NCBI RefSeq assembly: GCF_007830065.1
Contig: NZ_VLKK01000020.1
Location: 1 to 50,649 of the forward strand
Direction of reading: 5' to 3'
Source: Sphingobium wenxiniae
Lineage (GTDB): Bacteria; Pseudomonadota; Alphaproteobacteria; Sphingomonadales; Sphingomonadaceae
Length of the DNA stretch: 50,649 nt
Shown here: one piece after another, positions 21,019 to 30,678 of the stretch
Position numbering within the stretch: position 1 is the first letter of the stretch
How the letters are laid out: each line of letters begins with the position of its first letter
Notes under the pieces: generated by a model
The model's input: only the letters and a program-made list of their open reading frames with translations
What the model was told of the DNA's origin: nothing
Database searches by the model: none
Made by a program: the position numbers and the translations under genes

Positions 21019-22383
21019 TCAGCGCATGCGGCCTTTGAGCTTCGCCTTCTTGATGAGATCGCCATATTGATGGGCAAGCAGATGGCTCTGGATCTGGGTA
21101 ACCGTGTCGACTGTCACATTGACGACGATCAGCAGGCTTGTGCCGCCCAGATAGAAGGGGATGCCTGCCCGCGCGATCGCGAACTCCGGCACCAGGCAGA
21201 TGAAGGCCAGATAGGCCGCGCCGATCACCGTGATCCGCGTCAGCACATAGTCGAGATAATTTTCGGTGTTCTTGCCCGGGCGGATGCCGGGGATGAACCC
21301 GCCGTTGCGCTTGAGGTTGTCCGCCGTCTCCTCGGGGTTGAACACGACCGCCGTGTAGAAGAAGCAGAAGAACACGATGCCCAGACCGTACAGCCCCATA
21401 TAGACCGGACTGCCGTGCGACAGATACTGGTTCAGCGTCAGCACGAAATCGCCCAGCCTGCTTTCGCCCGCCACCGTCTGGCCCGCAAACTGCGAGATGG
21501 TGAGCGGCAGCAGCAGCAGCGAGGACGCGAAGATCGGCGGGATCACGCCGGCGGTGTTGACCTTGAGCGGCAGGTGGCTGCGGTCGGCCTGCATGATGCC
21601 CTGGCGCGTCTGGCGCTTGGGATATTGGATGAGGACGCGGCGCTGGGCACGCTCCATATAGCAGATCAGCAGGACCAGGCCGAGCGCCAGCACGATGATG
21701 AGCATGATGAGCAAGCCGGAGATCGACCCCTCGCGGCCCGACTTGAACAGGTTGCTGAGCGTCACGGGAAGCTGGGCGACGATGCCCGCCATGATGATGA
21801 GGCTGACGCCGTTACCGATGCCGCGCGACGTGATCTGCTCGCCCAGCCACATCAGGAACATGGTGCCGCCGATCAGCGAGACGACCGCCGCGACGCGGAA
21901 CAGCATCCCCGGATCAACTACCGCCTGCACGCCCGACTGCGCGCCGAAGCTTTCAAGGCCGACGGCGATGAAATAGCCCTGCACGGCGGTCAGGCCGACG
22001 GTGCCGTAGCGGGTATATTGATTGAGCTTCTTGCGGCCGCTTTCGCCCTCTTTCTTGATCGCCGCCAGCTTGGGCGAAAGGGACGCGGCGAGCTGCACCA
22101 CGATGGACGCGGTGATATAGGGCATGACGCCCAGCGCGATGAGGCTCATGCGCGACAGGCTGCCGCCCGAAAAGGTGTTGAAGATGTCGAGGATGCCGCC
22201 GCTCGTCTGGCTGTAGAGCTGCGACAATGCGGTCGGATCGACCCCCGGCAGCGGCACGAAGCTCAGGAAACGGAAGACGATCAGCGCGCCCAGCGTGAAC
22301 CACAGGCGCTTCTTGAGGTCGGTGGCCTGGCTGAACTTCGCCAGACTGAGATTGGATGCGAGCTGGTCGGCTCTCGATGCCAT
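21019..22383 (-). CDS. secY: Preprotein translocase subunit SecY
   Basis: A 454-residue channel subunit of the SecYEG translocon with ten predicted transmembrane helices. Family segments include PGVDPTALSQL near the plug region and IRPGKNTENYLDYVLTRIT in a cytosolic loop. It lies between rplO and adk in the spc gene order. A 191-base spacer with two interleaved stems separates it from rplO, longer than usual for this position. Confidence 0.97.
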   Translation of the reverse strand: MASRADQLASNLSLAKFSQATDLKKRLWFTLGALIVFRFLSFVPLPGVDPTALSQLYSQTSGGILDIFNTFSGGSLSRMSLIALGVMPYITASIVVQLAASLSPKLAAIKKEGESGRKKLNQYTRYGTVGLTAVQGYFIAVGLESFGAQSGVQAVVDPGMLFRVAAVVSLIGGTMFLMWLGEQITSRGIGNGVSLIIMAGIVAQLPVTLSNLFKSGREGSISGLLIMLIIVLALGLVLLICYMERAQRRVLIQYPKRQTRQGIMQADRSHLPLKVNTAGVIPPIFASSLLLLPLTISQFAGQTVAGESRLGDFVLTLNQYLSHGSPVYMGLYGLGIVFFCFFYTAVVFNPEETADNLKRNGGFIPGIRPGKNTENYLDYVLTRITVIGAAYLAFICLVPEFAIARAGIPFYLGGTSLLIVVNVTVDTVTQIQSHLLAHQYGDLIKKAKLKGRMR

Positions 22384-22506
22384 CGTGGCTGCCCTTCAAA
22401 TCATTCTTGCCCGAAACGGAAAATCGGGCCGGAATCGCTAACCCCTTAACGGGAGGGAAGCGCCCTGTCGAACGGGGAGTTGCCCATCCGCGACGAACGG
22501 CCTTCC

Positions 22507-22549
22507 CCCGATACGCATAGCCCCGCCGACCCATATCGGGCAGCGGGGC
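22507..22549 (-). promoter_or_regulatory. Two interleaved stems in the rplO-secY spacer
   Basis: Two perfect 7-bp complementary pairs are interleaved. CCCGATA (22507-22513) pairs with TATCGGG (22534-22540), and GCCCCGC (22520-22526) pairs with GCGGGGC (22543-22549). The order A-B-A'-B' allows either an H-type pseudoknot or two mutually exclusive hairpins in the minus-strand transcript, about 125 bases before the secY start. Function is not known. Confidence 0.4.
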
Positions 22550-22574
22550 CGCGCTTGCAAGTCTTGGCTGCGCC

Positions 22575-23096
22575 TCAGGCCTTCTTCGCGGCCTTGGCGG
22601 TGCCCTTCTTGGCCTTCGCCTTTTCGGCGGCCGACACGACTTCGATCACGTCGACCTTGCCGCCGGCCTTTTCGACTGCTTCGACAGCGCCCTTCGACGC
22701 GCCCGCAACCAGGAAGCTGACCTTCGCGGTCAGTTCGCCCTTGCCGAGCAGGCGGATGCCGTCCTTGCCGCCACGGGCGAGGCTCGCGGCCTTGAGCGCC
22801 GCATGGTCGATGACGGCCTTGGCGTCCAGCTTGCCGGCGTCGATCGCCTTCTGCACCGCGCCCAGGTTCACGATCGCGAAATCCTTGGCGAAGATGTTGT
22901 TGAAGCCGCGCTTCGGCAGACGCATGTGGAGCGGCATCTGGCCGCCTTCGAAGCCGTTGATGCTGACGCCCGAACGCGCCTTCGCGCCCTTTTGGCCGCG
23001 ACCGGCGGTCTTGCCCTTGCCCGAGCCGATACCACGGCCGACGCGCATCCGGCCCTTGCGGCTACCGGCATTATCACTGAGTTCGTTAAGCTTCAT
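22575..23096 (-). CDS. rplO: 50S ribosomal protein L15
   Basis: A 173-residue large-subunit protein beginning [20 protein letters not shown]. The glycine/arginine-rich N-terminal region contains [18 protein letters not shown]. It is longer than the ~144-residue E. coli protein because of an Ala/Lys-rich C-terminal tail. An in-frame GTG three codons upstream is possible; the ATG at 23096 matches the family. Part of the spc operon after rpmD. Confidence 0.96.
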   Translation of the reverse strand: MKLNELSDNAGSRKGRMRVGRGIGSGKGKTAGRGQKGAKARSGVSINGFEGGQMPLHMRLPKRGFNNIFAKDFAIVNLGAVQKAIDAGKLDAKAVIDHAALKAASLARGGKDGIRLLGKGELTAKVSFLVAGASKGAVEAVEKAGGKVDVIEVVSAAEKAKAKKGTAKAAKKA

Positions 23097-23228
23097 ATCC
23101 TGCACTCGCTTTCGCTATGTTCGCGCTGTCCCTGAAGGGACGAATGAGGCCGCGCCGATAACGCAGCCGCTGAAAAAACGAAAGAGGGGTTTCCCCCTCT
23201 CCCGTCCTATTCCGTCGGATCGGAAGGC

Positions 23229-23408
23229 TTAGCCTTCGACCACCTCCACCATATGGGGCAGCTTCTTGATCGCACCGCGGACTTCCGCCGTGTCTTCCAG
23301 CTCCACCACGCGGTGCATCTTGCCAAGGCCCAGACCGATCAGAATCTTCTTCTGGTCGGCGGGACGGCGGATCGGCGAGCCGATCTGCTTGATCTTGATC
23401 TTCGCCAT
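23229..23408 (-). CDS. rpmD: 50S ribosomal protein L30
   Basis: A 59-residue protein beginning [20 protein letters not shown], with the L30 core [12 protein letters not shown]. The size matches the family's 58-60 residues. It lies six bases after rpsE and before rplO, the standard spc order. Confidence 0.96.
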   Translation of the reverse strand: MAKIKIKQIGSPIRRPADQKKILIGLGLGKMHRVVELEDTAEVRGAIKKLPHMVEVVEG

Positions 23409-23414
23409 GCTGTC

Positions 23415-24131
23415 TTACTCCGCAATCGCTTCGGCGTCGGCCTGCGCGACTTCGGCCGAGGCGCCGCCGCGACGCAGAAGATCGGCGACCTTCTTGCCAC
23501 GGCGCTGCGCCACCGACTTGGGGCTGGTCTGTTCGCCCAGCGCCTCGAAGGTCGCACGGATCATGTTATAGGGGTTCGACGTGCCGTTGGACTTCGTAAC
23601 GACGTCCGCCACGCCCAGGCTCTCGAACACGGCGCGCATCGGACCGCCCGCGATGATACCCGTACCGGCGGGTGCCGAACGGACCGTCACTTTGCCCGCG
23701 CCGAAATGGCCAAGGCCATCATGGTGCAGGGTGCGGCCTTCCTTGAGCGGAATGCGAACCATTGCCTTCTTGGCCGAAGCGGTCGCCTTGCTGATGGCTT
23801 CGGGCACTTCGCGCGCCTTGCCATGGCCGAAGCCCGCACGGCCCTTGCCGTCGCCGACGACGACCAGAGCCGCGAAACCGAAGCGCTTGCCGCCCTTCAC
23901 GGTCTTCGAGACGCGGTTGATGTGAACCAGCTTCTCGATCAGTTCTTCGCCCTGTTCCTCGTCGCGGTTGCCGCGACGGTCGTCGCGACGGCCACGGCCG
24001 CCCCGCTCGCCACGATTGCGGTCGCCGCCGCGGCCGCGGCCGCGGCCGGGACCACGTGCCTCGGTCTGCTCACCACCTGTGACGGCGGCGGGTGCGCCCG
24101 GCTGGGCCTGGATTTCGTTTTCGTCAGCCAT
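23415..24131 (-). CDS. rpsE: 30S ribosomal protein S5 with RG-rich N-terminal extension
   Basis: A 238-residue S5. The conserved part starts near residue 60 ([20 protein letters not shown]) and includes [21 protein letters not shown]. Ahead of it is a ~60-residue extension: about 25 acidic/Gln/Ala-rich residues and then a run of RG, RGG and RR motifs. E. coli S5 (167 residues) lacks this. Similar extensions occur in other sphingomonads as far as I recall. S5 acts in decoding fidelity and helicase activity at the mRNA entry. Confidence 0.97.
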   Translation of the reverse strand: MADENEIQAQPGAPAAVTGGEQTEARGPGRGRGRGGDRNRGERGGRGRRDDRRGNRDEEQGEELIEKLVHINRVSKTVKGGKRFGFAALVVVGDGKGRAGFGHGKAREVPEAISKATASAKKAMVRIPLKEGRTLHHDGLGHFGAGKVTVRSAPAGTGIIAGGPMRAVFESLGVADVVTKSNGTSNPYNMIRATFEALGEQTSPKSVAQRRGKKVADLLRRGGASAEVAQADAEAIAE

Positions 24132-24133
24132 GA

Positions 24134-24487
24134 TCAGAACTCCAGCCCGCCTTCGCGGGCGGCATCGGCCAGCGCCTTGACGCGGCCATGGAAAAGGAAG
24201 CCACCGCGGTCGAACACAACCCTGGTGACGCCAGCGGCGGTCGCGGCAGCCGCAAGGCGCTTGCCGACTTCCGCCGCGGCCTCGGCCGTCGCGCCGGTCT
24301 TGCCGCGCACATCCTTTTCCAGGGTCGAAGCGGCAGCGACCGTGCGGCCCTGCGCGTCATCGATGACCTGCGCATAGATGTGCCGTCCGGAGCGATGGAC
24401 GCTGAGGCGGGGCTTGGCGCCCGAAACCGCCTTGAGGGCGGTGCGAACGCGGCGGCGACGCCGCTCGAAGAGGGAAAGCTTTGCCAT
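24134..24487 (-). CDS. rplR: 50S ribosomal protein L18
   Basis: A 117-residue 5S rRNA-binding protein beginning [20 protein letters not shown]. The family motif [18 protein letters not shown] and the C-terminal [20 protein letters not shown] are clear. The open frame runs upstream into rplF, but the ATG at 24487 is the family start. It starts one base after the rplF stop. Confidence 0.96.
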   Translation of the reverse strand: MAKLSLFERRRRRVRTALKAVSGAKPRLSVHRSGRHIYAQVIDDAQGRTVAAASTLEKDVRGKTGATAEAAAEVGKRLAAAATAAGVTRVVFDRGGFLFHGRVKALADAAREGGLEF

Positions 24488-24488
24488 C

Positions 24489-25022
24489 TTACTTCTTCTT
24501 CCCTTCCTTGCGGAAGACGAACTCGCCGTCATATTTGATACCCTTGCCCTTATAGGGTTCGGGCTTACGCCAGCGACGGATCTCGGCAGCCACCTGGCCG
24601 ACCTTCTGCTTGTCGATACCGCTGATCTCGACCGTGGTGTTATCCGGGGTCTTGATCTCGATACCATCGGGCACCGGGAAATCGACGTCATGGCTGTAGC
24701 CCAGCTGCAGCTTCAGGGTCTTGCCCTGCGCATTGGCGCGGTAGCCGACGCCGGTGATGAGCAGCTTCTTGGAAAAGCCCTCCGTCACACCGGTGACGAG
24801 GTTCTGGATCAGCGTCCTCTGCATGCCCCAGAAGGCGCGCGCTGCCTTGGTTTCATTGGCCGGCTTCACCAGGATGCTGCCGTCCTCGATCGCATAGCTG
24901 ATCTCATCGCGCAATTGCAGCGCCAGGGTGCCCTTGGGACCCTTGACCGAAAGCTGACCGCCTTCGATCGACGCCGTCACACCTGCGGGGACAGCGATCG
25001 GCTTCTTACCCGTGCGGCTCAT
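24489..25022 (-). CDS. rplF: 50S ribosomal protein L6
   Basis: A 177-residue protein beginning [15 protein letters not shown]. It ends in the conserved [29 protein letters not shown] tail that contacts 23S rRNA. The length is typical. Its ATG overlaps the rpsH stop by one base (TGATG). Confidence 0.97.
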   Translation of the reverse strand: MSRTGKKPIAVPAGVTASIEGGQLSVKGPKGTLALQLRDEISYAIEDGSILVKPANETKAARAFWGMQRTLIQNLVTGVTEGFSKKLLITGVGYRANAQGKTLKLQLGYSHDVDFPVPDGIEIKTPDNTTVEISGIDKQKVGQVAAEIRRWRKPEPYKGKGIKYDGEFVFRKEGKKK

Positions 25023-25417
25023 CAGAACACCTCCGCCAGCACTTCGCCGCCGACATTCTGTTCGCGCGCTTCCGCGTCGGACAGAACGCCCTTGGGCGTC
25101 GAGACAATGGTGATGCCCAGGCCGTTGCGCACGATCGGCAGTTCCTTGGAACCCGAATAGACGCGGCGGCCAGGCTTGGACACGCGGGCGACATGCTTGA
25201 TCGCCGGCTGGCCCTCGAAATATTTCAGCTCGATGCGCAGGCCGGGGTGCTTGCCGAGGACTTCCTCGGAATAACCCCGGATATAACCTTCGCGCTGGAG
25301 CACGTCGAGCACGCGGGCGCGGAGCTTCGAAGCCGGGGACACAACACTGTCCTTCTTCGCCTGCTGCCCGTTGCGGATGCGGGTGAGCATATCACCCAGG
25401 GGATCGGTCAATGCCAT
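25022..25417 (-). CDS. rpsH: 30S ribosomal protein S8
   Basis: A 131-residue protein beginning [20 protein letters not shown] and ending [20 protein letters not shown]..., both diagnostic. In E. coli S8 is the translational repressor of the spc operon. Whether a similar target exists here cannot be told from the rplE start region. It follows rpsN after 12 bases. Confidence 0.97.
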   Translation of the reverse strand: MALTDPLGDMLTRIRNGQQAKKDSVVSPASKLRARVLDVLQREGYIRGYSEEVLGKHPGLRIELKYFEGQPAIKHVARVSKPGRRVYSGSKELPIVRNGLGITIVSTPKGVLSDAEAREQNVGGEVLAEVF

Positions 25418-25429
25418 CTCAAATGATCC

Positions 25430-25735
25430 TTACCAGCTCGACTTGGTGACGCCGGGGATCAGGCCCTTGTTGGCCAGATCACGCAGCTGCACGCGGCAGA
25501 GACGGAATTTGCGGTAATAAGCCCGGGGACGGCCCGTCAGCTCGCAGCGGTTGCGCACGCGGGTCGGGTTGCCGTTGCGGGGGATTTCCGCCATCTTCAG
25601 ACGCGCGATCAGACGATCGGAATCGTCCGCCGACTGGTCATTCGCGATCGCCTTGAGCTTCGCATAGCGGCCGGCATATTTCTTCACCAGCTTCTTGCGG
25701 CGCTCGTTCTTGTTGATCGAACTCAGTTTCGCCAT
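25430..25735 (-). CDS. rpsN: 30S ribosomal protein S14 (zinc-independent form)
   Basis: A 101-residue protein of the long form without the zinc-binding CxxC pairs; only isolated cysteines in [10 protein letters not shown] and RLCRVQL remain. It begins [20 protein letters not shown] and ends [15 protein letters not shown]. Located between rplE and rpsH as usual. Confidence 0.97.
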   Translation of the reverse strand: MAKLSSINKNERRKKLVKKYAGRYAKLKAIANDQSADDSDRLIARLKMAEIPRNGNPTRVRNRCELTGRPRAYYRKFRLCRVQLRDLANKGLIPGVTKSSW

Positions 25736-25789
25736 GACTTAAGTTCTCTTCCTTTAGCTTATGCGTTGGGAGAGAAGCGGGGGCCTTGT

Positions 25790-26365
25790 TCAGGCCGCCT
25801 GCTTCTCTTCTTCCTGCGGGAAGGGGAAGCCGAAGAGACGCAGCAGCTCGCGCGCTTCCTCGTCCGTCTTCGCCGTGGTGGTCACGATGATGTCCATGCC
25901 ACGCACCTTGTCGATGCGGTCATAGTTGATCTCGGGGAAGATGATCTGCTCCTTGATGCCGAAGGCATAGTTGCCACGGCCGTCGAAGCTCTTCGGGTTG
26001 AGACCACGGAAGTCGCGCACGCGGGGCAGCGCGATATTGATCAGGCGGTCGAGGAATTCGAACATGCGCTCGCGGCGCAGCGTGACCTTGGCGCCGATCG
26101 GCATGCCTTCACGCAGCTTGAATTGCGCGATCGACTTCTTCGCCTTGGTGATGACGGGCTTCTGGCCCGCGATCAGTTCCATTTCCTCGGCGGCCGACGT
26201 CACCTTCTTCTTGTCCTGGGTCGCTTCGCCCACGCCCATGTTGAGCGTGATCTTCTCGATCCGGGGCACTTCCATGACGTTCTTGTAACCGAACTTCTCG
26301 GTCAACGCCTTGATGATCTCGGCGTCATAGAGCGCCTTCGAGCGCGGAATGTACTTGTCGGCCAT
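25790..26365 (-). CDS. rplE: 50S ribosomal protein L5
   Basis: A 191-residue 5S rRNA-binding protein. Family segments include [20 protein letters not shown] and the C-terminal [25 protein letters not shown]. It has a short extra tail of acidic and Lys residues. Its ATG overlaps the rplX stop (TAATG). Confidence 0.97.
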   Translation of the reverse strand: MADKYIPRSKALYDAEIIKALTEKFGYKNVMEVPRIEKITLNMGVGEATQDKKKVTSAAEEMELIAGQKPVITKAKKSIAQFKLREGMPIGAKVTLRRERMFEFLDRLINIALPRVRDFRGLNPKSFDGRGNYAFGIKEQIIFPEINYDRIDKVRGMDIIVTTTAKTDEEARELLRLFGFPFPQEEEKQAA

Positions 26366-26676
26366 TACAGCACCTCACCGGACTTGACGGCGACGCGGAC
26401 CTTCTTGCCGTCGCGTTCCTCGAAACGGACGCGGGTCGGCTTGCCGTCCTTGTCGGCGACCGCCACGTTCGAAATGTGGAGCGGCGCGGGCTTGCGCTCG
26501 ATGCCGCCCTGCGGGTTCGACTGGTCGGGCTTGCGGTGACGGGCGTGCACGTTGATGCCTTCCACCAGGACCTTGTCGTCCTTCGGAAGCATCTGGAGCA
26601 CGGCGCCGGTGCGGCCCTTGTCCTTGCCAGCCAGGACGACGACCTTGTCGCCCTTCTTGATCTTGGCAGCGCTCAT
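26365..26676 (-). CDS. rplX: 50S ribosomal protein L24
   Basis: A 103-residue protein with the KOW motif [20 protein letters not shown] near its N-terminus and [15 protein letters not shown] after it. It is an early assembly protein near the exit tunnel. Start overlaps the rplN stop and its stop overlaps the rplE start, so three genes are tightly coupled. Confidence 0.97.
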   Translation of the reverse strand: MSAAKIKKGDKVVVLAGKDKGRTGAVLQMLPKDDKVLVEGINVHARHRKPDQSNPQGGIERKPAPLHISNVAVADKDGKPTRVRFEERDGKKVRVAVKSGEVL

Positions 26677-27044
26677 TACAGCACCTCAGGGGCAAGCGAG
26701 ATGATCTTCATGTGCTTCTTGGCGCGCAGTTCGCGAACGACCGGGCCGAAGATACGGGTGCCGATCGGCTCCTCGTTCTTGTTGATAAGCACAGCGGCAT
26801 TGCCGTCGAAGCGAATCACGCTGCCGTCAGCGCGACGCACGTCCTTGGCGGTGCGAACGATGACGGCGCGGTGCACGTCACCCTTCTTCACCTTGCCGCG
26901 CGGCTGGGCTTCCTTGACGGAGACGACGATGATGTCGCCCACGCTGGCGAAGCGCCGCTTCGACCCGCCCAGCACCTTGATGCACTGGACGCGCTTGGCG
27001 CCGCTGTTGTCGGCGACGTCAAGATTGGATTGCATCTGGATCAT
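26676..27044 (-). CDS. rplN: 50S ribosomal protein L14
   Basis: A 122-residue protein beginning [18 protein letters not shown] and ending in the family tail ([24 protein letters not shown]). It is the first gene of the spc set. A 167-base structured spacer separates it from rpsQ, so it may have its own expression control. Confidence 0.97.
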   Translation of the reverse strand: MIQMQSNLDVADNSGAKRVQCIKVLGGSKRRFASVGDIIVVSVKEAQPRGKVKKGDVHRAVIVRTAKDVRRADGSVIRFDGNAAVLINKNEEPIGTRIFGPVVRELRAKKHMKIISLAPEVL

Positions 27045-27133
27045 GGATCCGGTTCCTTCTCATTTGGCCTACCGGGACAATCCCCGGCGGTTCCGAATTC
27101 CTGCCTCGACCCGGAAGATTCGAAAGCACGAAG

Positions 27134-27176
27134 CGCGGGCCTGTAGCCCTTTCCGGAGGAAAAGGCCAGCCCCGCG
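27134..27176 (-). promoter_or_regulatory. Stem-loop in the rpsQ-rplN spacer
   Basis: The minus-strand transcript can fold with an outer 6-bp stem (CGCGGG 27134-27139 with CCCGCG 27171-27176) and an inner 8-bp stem (27047+100 to 27154 region: CCCTTTCC with GGAAAAGG, one G-U), capped by a 3-base loop. It lies about 90 bases before rplN. A smaller hairpin (GACCC/GGGTC, 27188-27200) sits just after the rpsQ stop. There is no T-tract, so it looks like a leader or processing element rather than a terminator. Confidence 0.4.
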
Positions 27177-27211
27177 TTACGCTTTTCGACCCGCCGGGTC
27201 CGTGACTAGCC

Positions 27212-27475
27212 TCAGGCCGCCTGTTCCGGCGACTTGTGCGTGTCCACCCGCTCGATGACCTTCCAGGTCTTGAGCTTGGAAATCGGAGCGGTCTCTTCGA
27301 TGCGGACCGTTTCGCCTTCCTTGTAGACATTGCCCTCGTCATGGGCGTGATACTTCTTCGAACGGCGAATGATCTTGCCGTAGAGCGCGTGTTTTACCTT
27401 GCGCTCCACGCGAACCACCACCGTCTTGTCGGTCTTGTCGGAAACCACCGTTCCCGTCAGCACGCGCTTGGGCAT
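27212..27475 (-). CDS. rpsQ: 30S ribosomal protein S17
   Basis: An 87-residue protein beginning [20 protein letters not shown], with the family motif [14 protein letters not shown]. The open frame extends upstream through rpmC, but the ATG at 27475 is the family start. Last gene of the S10 set, 14 bases after rpmC. Confidence 0.97.
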   Translation of the reverse strand: MPKRVLTGTVVSDKTDKTVVVRVERKVKHALYGKIIRRSKKYHAHDEGNVYKEGETVRIEETAPISKLKTWKVIERVDTHKSPEQAA

Positions 27476-27489
27476 CGTGTGTTTCCTTC

Positions 27490-27693
27490 TTACTTCGCGG
27501 CCGAGCGCGAACGCTCGGTCTGCAACGTCTTGATCTGCGCGATCGACCGGCGGACTTCCTTCACCCGGCTGGGCTTTTCCAGCTGGTTGGTGGCCGCCTG
27601 GAAGCGCAGGTTGAACTGCTCGCGCTTCAGGTTGTTCAGTTCGGTCGACAGTTCGTCGTCCGTCTTGGTCTTGAGGTCGGCAACGTTCGCCAC
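27490..27693 (-). CDS. rpmC: 50S ribosomal protein L29
   Basis: A 67-residue helical protein with the signature [20 protein letters not shown] and [15 protein letters not shown]. It begins three bases after rplP. In E. coli L29 lies by the tunnel exit and helps form the SRP and trigger-factor docking site. Confidence 0.96.
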   Translation of the reverse strand: MANVADLKTKTDDELSTELNNLKREQFNLRFQAATNQLEKPSRVKEVRRSIAQIKTLQTERSRSAAK

Positions 27694-27696
27694 GGC

Positions 27697-28128
27697 TTAA
27701 CCCTCCAGGTGCGAGGTGTCGCCGAGGCGGGCAACGACCTTGGTCTTGACGGGCAGCTTCATCGCGGCGCGCGAGAATGCCTCTGCTGCGAGCGGGCCGG
27801 GAACGCCGTCCAGTTCGAACAGGATGCGGCCGGGCTTTACGCGCGCCGCCCAATATTCGACCGAACCCTTGCCCTTGCCCTGACGGACTTCGGCCGGCTT
27901 CTTCGACACGGGAACGTCGGGAAACACGCGGATCCACAAACGGCCCTGACGGCGGATGTGGCGGGTGATCGCGCGGCGGGCCGCTTCGATCTGGCGCGCG
28001 GTGATCCGCTCCGGCTCCAGGGCCTTGAGGCCATAGGAGCCGAAGTTCAGAGCCGAGCCGCCCTTGGCATCGCCCTTGATCCGGCCCTTGAAGGCCTTGC
28101 GGAACTTCATCTTCTTCGGTTGCAGCAT
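27697..28128 (-). CDS. rplP: 50S ribosomal protein L16
   Basis: A 143-residue protein beginning [20 protein letters not shown], with the L16 signatures [22 protein letters not shown] and [13 protein letters not shown] central subunit protein near the A-site tRNA. It follows rpsC by 21 bases. Confidence 0.97.
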   Translation of the reverse strand: MLQPKKMKFRKAFKGRIKGDAKGGSALNFGSYGLKALEPERITARQIEAARRAITRHIRRQGRLWIRVFPDVPVSKKPAEVRQGKGKGSVEYWAARVKPGRILFELDGVPGPLAAEAFSRAAMKLPVKTKVVARLGDTSHLEG

Positions 28129-28149
28129 GACGCTATACCTACCTTATTC

Positions 28150-28845
28150 TTAGCGCGCCGGGCGCACGCCGGAGGTCTGAGCCTCCAGCATCAGCCGGTC
28201 GGTGGCCATCGGATCGTGGCCCAGGATCTCACCCTTGAAGATCCAGACCTTGATGCCGCAGACGCCATAAGCGGTGTGGGCTTCGGCTTCGGCATAATCG
28301 ACGTTCGCGCGCAGCGTGTGCAGCGGAACGCGGCCTTCGCGATACCATTCGACGCGCGCGATCTCCGCGCCGCCCAGACGGCCGCCGCAGGTGATCTTGA
28401 TGCCTTCGGCGCCCAGACGAAGAGCCGACTGCACCGCGCGCTTCATCGCGCGGCGGAAGGCCACGCGGCGTTCGAGCTGATCGGCGATGCCCTGCGCGAC
28501 GAGCTTGCTGTCGACTTCCGGCTTGCGGATTTCGACGATGTTCAGGCTGACGTCCGAGGAGGTCAGGCTGCCCAGCTTCTTGCGCAGCTTTTCGATATCC
28601 GCGCCCTTCTTGCCGATGATGACACCGGGACGGGCGGCGTAGATCGACACGCGGCACAGCTTGGCGGGACGCTCGATCACCACCTTGGAGATCGCGGCCT
28701 GCGGCAGGTTCTTCATGATATACTGACGGATCTTGAGATCTTCCATCAGCAGGCGGCCATAGTCGGCGCCTTCCGCGAACCAGCGGCTGTCCCAGGTGCG
28801 GTTGATCTGAAGACGCAGACCAATCGGATTGCTCTTGTGACCCAT
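28150..28845 (-). CDS. rpsC: 30S ribosomal protein S3
   Basis: A 231-residue protein beginning [20 protein letters not shown]. The KH-type segment [20 protein letters not shown] and the C-terminal region [22 protein letters not shown] are typical. It forms the mRNA entry site with S4 and S5. The ATG at 28845 is used rather than the longer open frame to 28932, which overlaps rplV. Confidence 0.97.
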   Translation of the reverse strand: MGHKSNPIGLRLQINRTWDSRWFAEGADYGRLLMEDLKIRQYIMKNLPQAAISKVVIERPAKLCRVSIYAARPGVIIGKKGADIEKLRKKLGSLTSSDVSLNIVEIRKPEVDSKLVAQGIADQLERRVAFRRAMKRAVQSALRLGAEGIKITCGGRLGGAEIARVEWYREGRVPLHTLRANVDYAEAEAHTAYGVCGIKVWIFKGEILGHDPMATDRLMLEAQTSGVRPAR

Positions 28846-28849
28846 GTGC

Positions 28850-29236
28850 TTACGCCTCCGCTTCTTCGCCAGCTTCACGCACGACGATGCGCACGCGGCT
28901 GAAGGGCTTGAGGATCCGGGTCGACTTGCCACGGCCGCGGGCGTGGAAGCGCTTCAGGGTGAAGCTCTTGCCCACCGATGCTTCCGCGACGACCAGCGCG
29001 TCGACGTCCAGATTGTGATTGTTTTCCGCATTGGCGATGGCCGAAGCCAGTACCTTGCGCACATCGACCGCCATCGCCTTCTTCGAGAAGGTCAGCACGT
29101 TCAGCGCGTCCTCGACCTTGCGGCCACGGATCAGCGCGGCGACCAGGTTCAGCTTCTGGGCCGAACCGCGGATCTGCGTGCCGACAGCCAGCGCCTCATT
29201 GTCGGCGACGCGGCGGGGAGCCTTTTCCTTGCTCAT
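28850..29236 (-). CDS. rplV: 50S ribosomal protein L22
   Basis: A 128-residue protein. It has the family C-terminal segment [20 protein letters not shown] and the loop that lines the peptide exit tunnel. It starts [20 protein letters not shown]. The ATG overlaps the rpsS stop by one base. Confidence 0.96.
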   Translation of the reverse strand: MSKEKAPRRVADNEALAVGTQIRGSAQKLNLVAALIRGRKVEDALNVLTFSKKAMAVDVRKVLASAIANAENNHNLDVDALVVAEASVGKSFTLKRFHARGRGKSTRILKPFSRVRIVVREAGEEAEA

Positions 29237-29511
29237 TAGCGCTTGCCCTTCTTGTCGGCGGCGTGGCCGGGGAAGTAGCGGGTCGGAGCGAATTCGCCCA
29301 GCTTGTGACCCACCATGTCCTCGTTGACGGACACCGGAACATGCTTGCGGCCGTTATAGACGTTGAACGTCAGGCCGACGAACTGCGGCAGGATGGTGGA
29401 ACGGCGCGACCAGGTCTTGATCGGCGCGCGGCCACCCGCGTCCTGCGCGGCTTCCGCCTTCTTCAGAAGGCTGAGGTCCACGAAAGGACCTTTCCAGACG
29501 GAACGAGCCAT
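29236..29511 (-). CDS. rpsS: 30S ribosomal protein S19
   Basis: A 91-residue protein beginning [20 protein letters not shown]. It contains [22 protein letters not shown] and [20 protein letters not shown], all diagnostic. It lies in the 30S head near S13. Follows rplB by five bases. Confidence 0.97.
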   Translation of the reverse strand: MARSVWKGPFVDLSLLKKAEAAQDAGGRAPIKTWSRRSTILPQFVGLTFNVYNGRKHVPVSVNEDMVGHKLGEFAPTRYFPGHAADKKGKR

Positions 29512-29516
29512 CTCGC

Positions 29517-30353
29517 TTACCTCTTCTTCTTCGCGTGGCGGCTACGGATGATGAACTTGTCCGTCGCCTTGTTGTGGCGGGTGCGCGCACCCTTGGTCGG
29601 CTTGCCCCACGGGGTCACCGGATGACGGCCGCCCGAGGTCCGGCCTTCACCACCGCCATGCGGGTGATCGACCGGGTTCTTCGCCACGCCGCGCGTCAGC
29701 GGACGGCGGCCCAGCCAGCGGTTGCGGCCGGCCTTGGCGAGATTGGTGTTGGCGTTGTCGGGATTCGACACGGCTCCGACGGTGCCCATGCAATCCGAAC
29801 GGATATAGCGCTGCTCGCCCGAAGACAGGCGGACCATCACCATGCCGCGATCGCGACCGACCAGCTGGGCATAGGTGCCCGCCGAACGGCAGAGCTGACC
29901 GCCCTTGCCGGGCTTCATCTCGATATTGTGGATGATGGTGCCGACCGGCATCTGGCCCAGTTCCATCGCGTTGCCCGGCTTCACGTCGGTCTTCTTGCCC
30001 GCGACGACCTTGTCGCCGGGAGCCAGACGCTGCGGCGCCAGGATATAGGCCTGGGTGCCGTCGGGATAGTTGACCAGCGCGATGAAGGCGGTGCGGTTGG
30101 GGTCATATTCCAGACGCTCGACCGTGCCCTCGACATCCCACAGGCGACGCTTGAAGTCGATGATGCGGTAACGCTGCTTGTGACCGCCCGCAATGCCGCG
30201 CGAGGTCACATGGCCCTTGTTGTTGCGGCCACCGGTCTTGCGCTTGCCTTCGGTCAGCGCCTTGACGGGCTTGCCCTTGTGCAGGCTCGACTTGTCGACG
30301 AGAATCAGGCCGCGCTGGGCCGGGCTCGTCGGATTATAGTGCTTGAGTGCCAT
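29517..30353 (-). CDS. rplB: 50S ribosomal protein L2
   Basis: A 278-residue protein of full length. It contains the peptidyltransferase-region signature [20 protein letters not shown] with the conserved histidine near residue 229, and the RNA-binding core [18 protein letters not shown]. Located between rplW and rpsS as usual. Confidence 0.97.
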   Translation of the reverse strand: MALKHYNPTSPAQRGLILVDKSSLHKGKPVKALTEGKRKTGGRNNKGHVTSRGIAGGHKQRYRIIDFKRRLWDVEGTVERLEYDPNRTAFIALVNYPDGTQAYILAPQRLAPGDKVVAGKKTDVKPGNAMELGQMPVGTIIHNIEMKPGKGGQLCRSAGTYAQLVGRDRGMVMVRLSSGEQRYIRSDCMGTVGAVSNPDNANTNLAKAGRNRWLGRRPLTRGVAKNPVDHPHGGGEGRTSGGRHPVTPWGKPTKGARTRHNKATDKFIIRSRHAKKKR

Positions 30354-30363
30354 CTATCCTGCC

Positions 30364-30678
30364 TCAAATACCGGTGGTGACGTCGATGGACTGGCCTTCG
30401 GCCAGCGTGACGATCGCCTTCTTGACGTCCGAACGCTTGTAGGGCTTGCCCTTCCAGCGCTTCGTCTTGCCCTTCTGGACCAGCGTGTTGACCGCCTTCA
30501 CGGTCACGCCGAACAGCGCTTCCACAGCCGCCTTGATTTCCGGCTTGGACGCATCGCCCGCCACTTTGAAGACCACGGCGTTGTTTTCGCTGAGAAGGGT
30601 CGACTTCTCGGTGATGTGCGGGGCGACCACGACGTCATAGTGACGGTTGTCGACCGTTGCGGCTTGCTTCTTAGCCAT
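30364..30678 (-). CDS. rplW: 50S ribosomal protein L23
   Basis: A 104-residue protein with the family pattern [20 protein letters not shown] and [19 protein letters not shown]. It sits at the tunnel exit and docks trigger factor and SRP. Its first eight bases overlap the end of rplD (ATGGCTAA), a strong coupling. Confidence 0.96.
   Translation of the reverse strand: MAKKQAATVDNRHYDVVVAPHITEKSTLLSENNAVVFKVAGDASKPEIKAAVEALFGVTVKAVNTLVQKGKTKRWKGKPYKRSDVKKAIVTLAEGQSIDVTTGI

Noticed and set aside
20983..22449. 488-codon open frame on the plus strand opposite secY
   Set aside because: SecY on the minus strand is certain, and the plus-strand product is Arg/His/Asp-rich as expected for an antisense frame.
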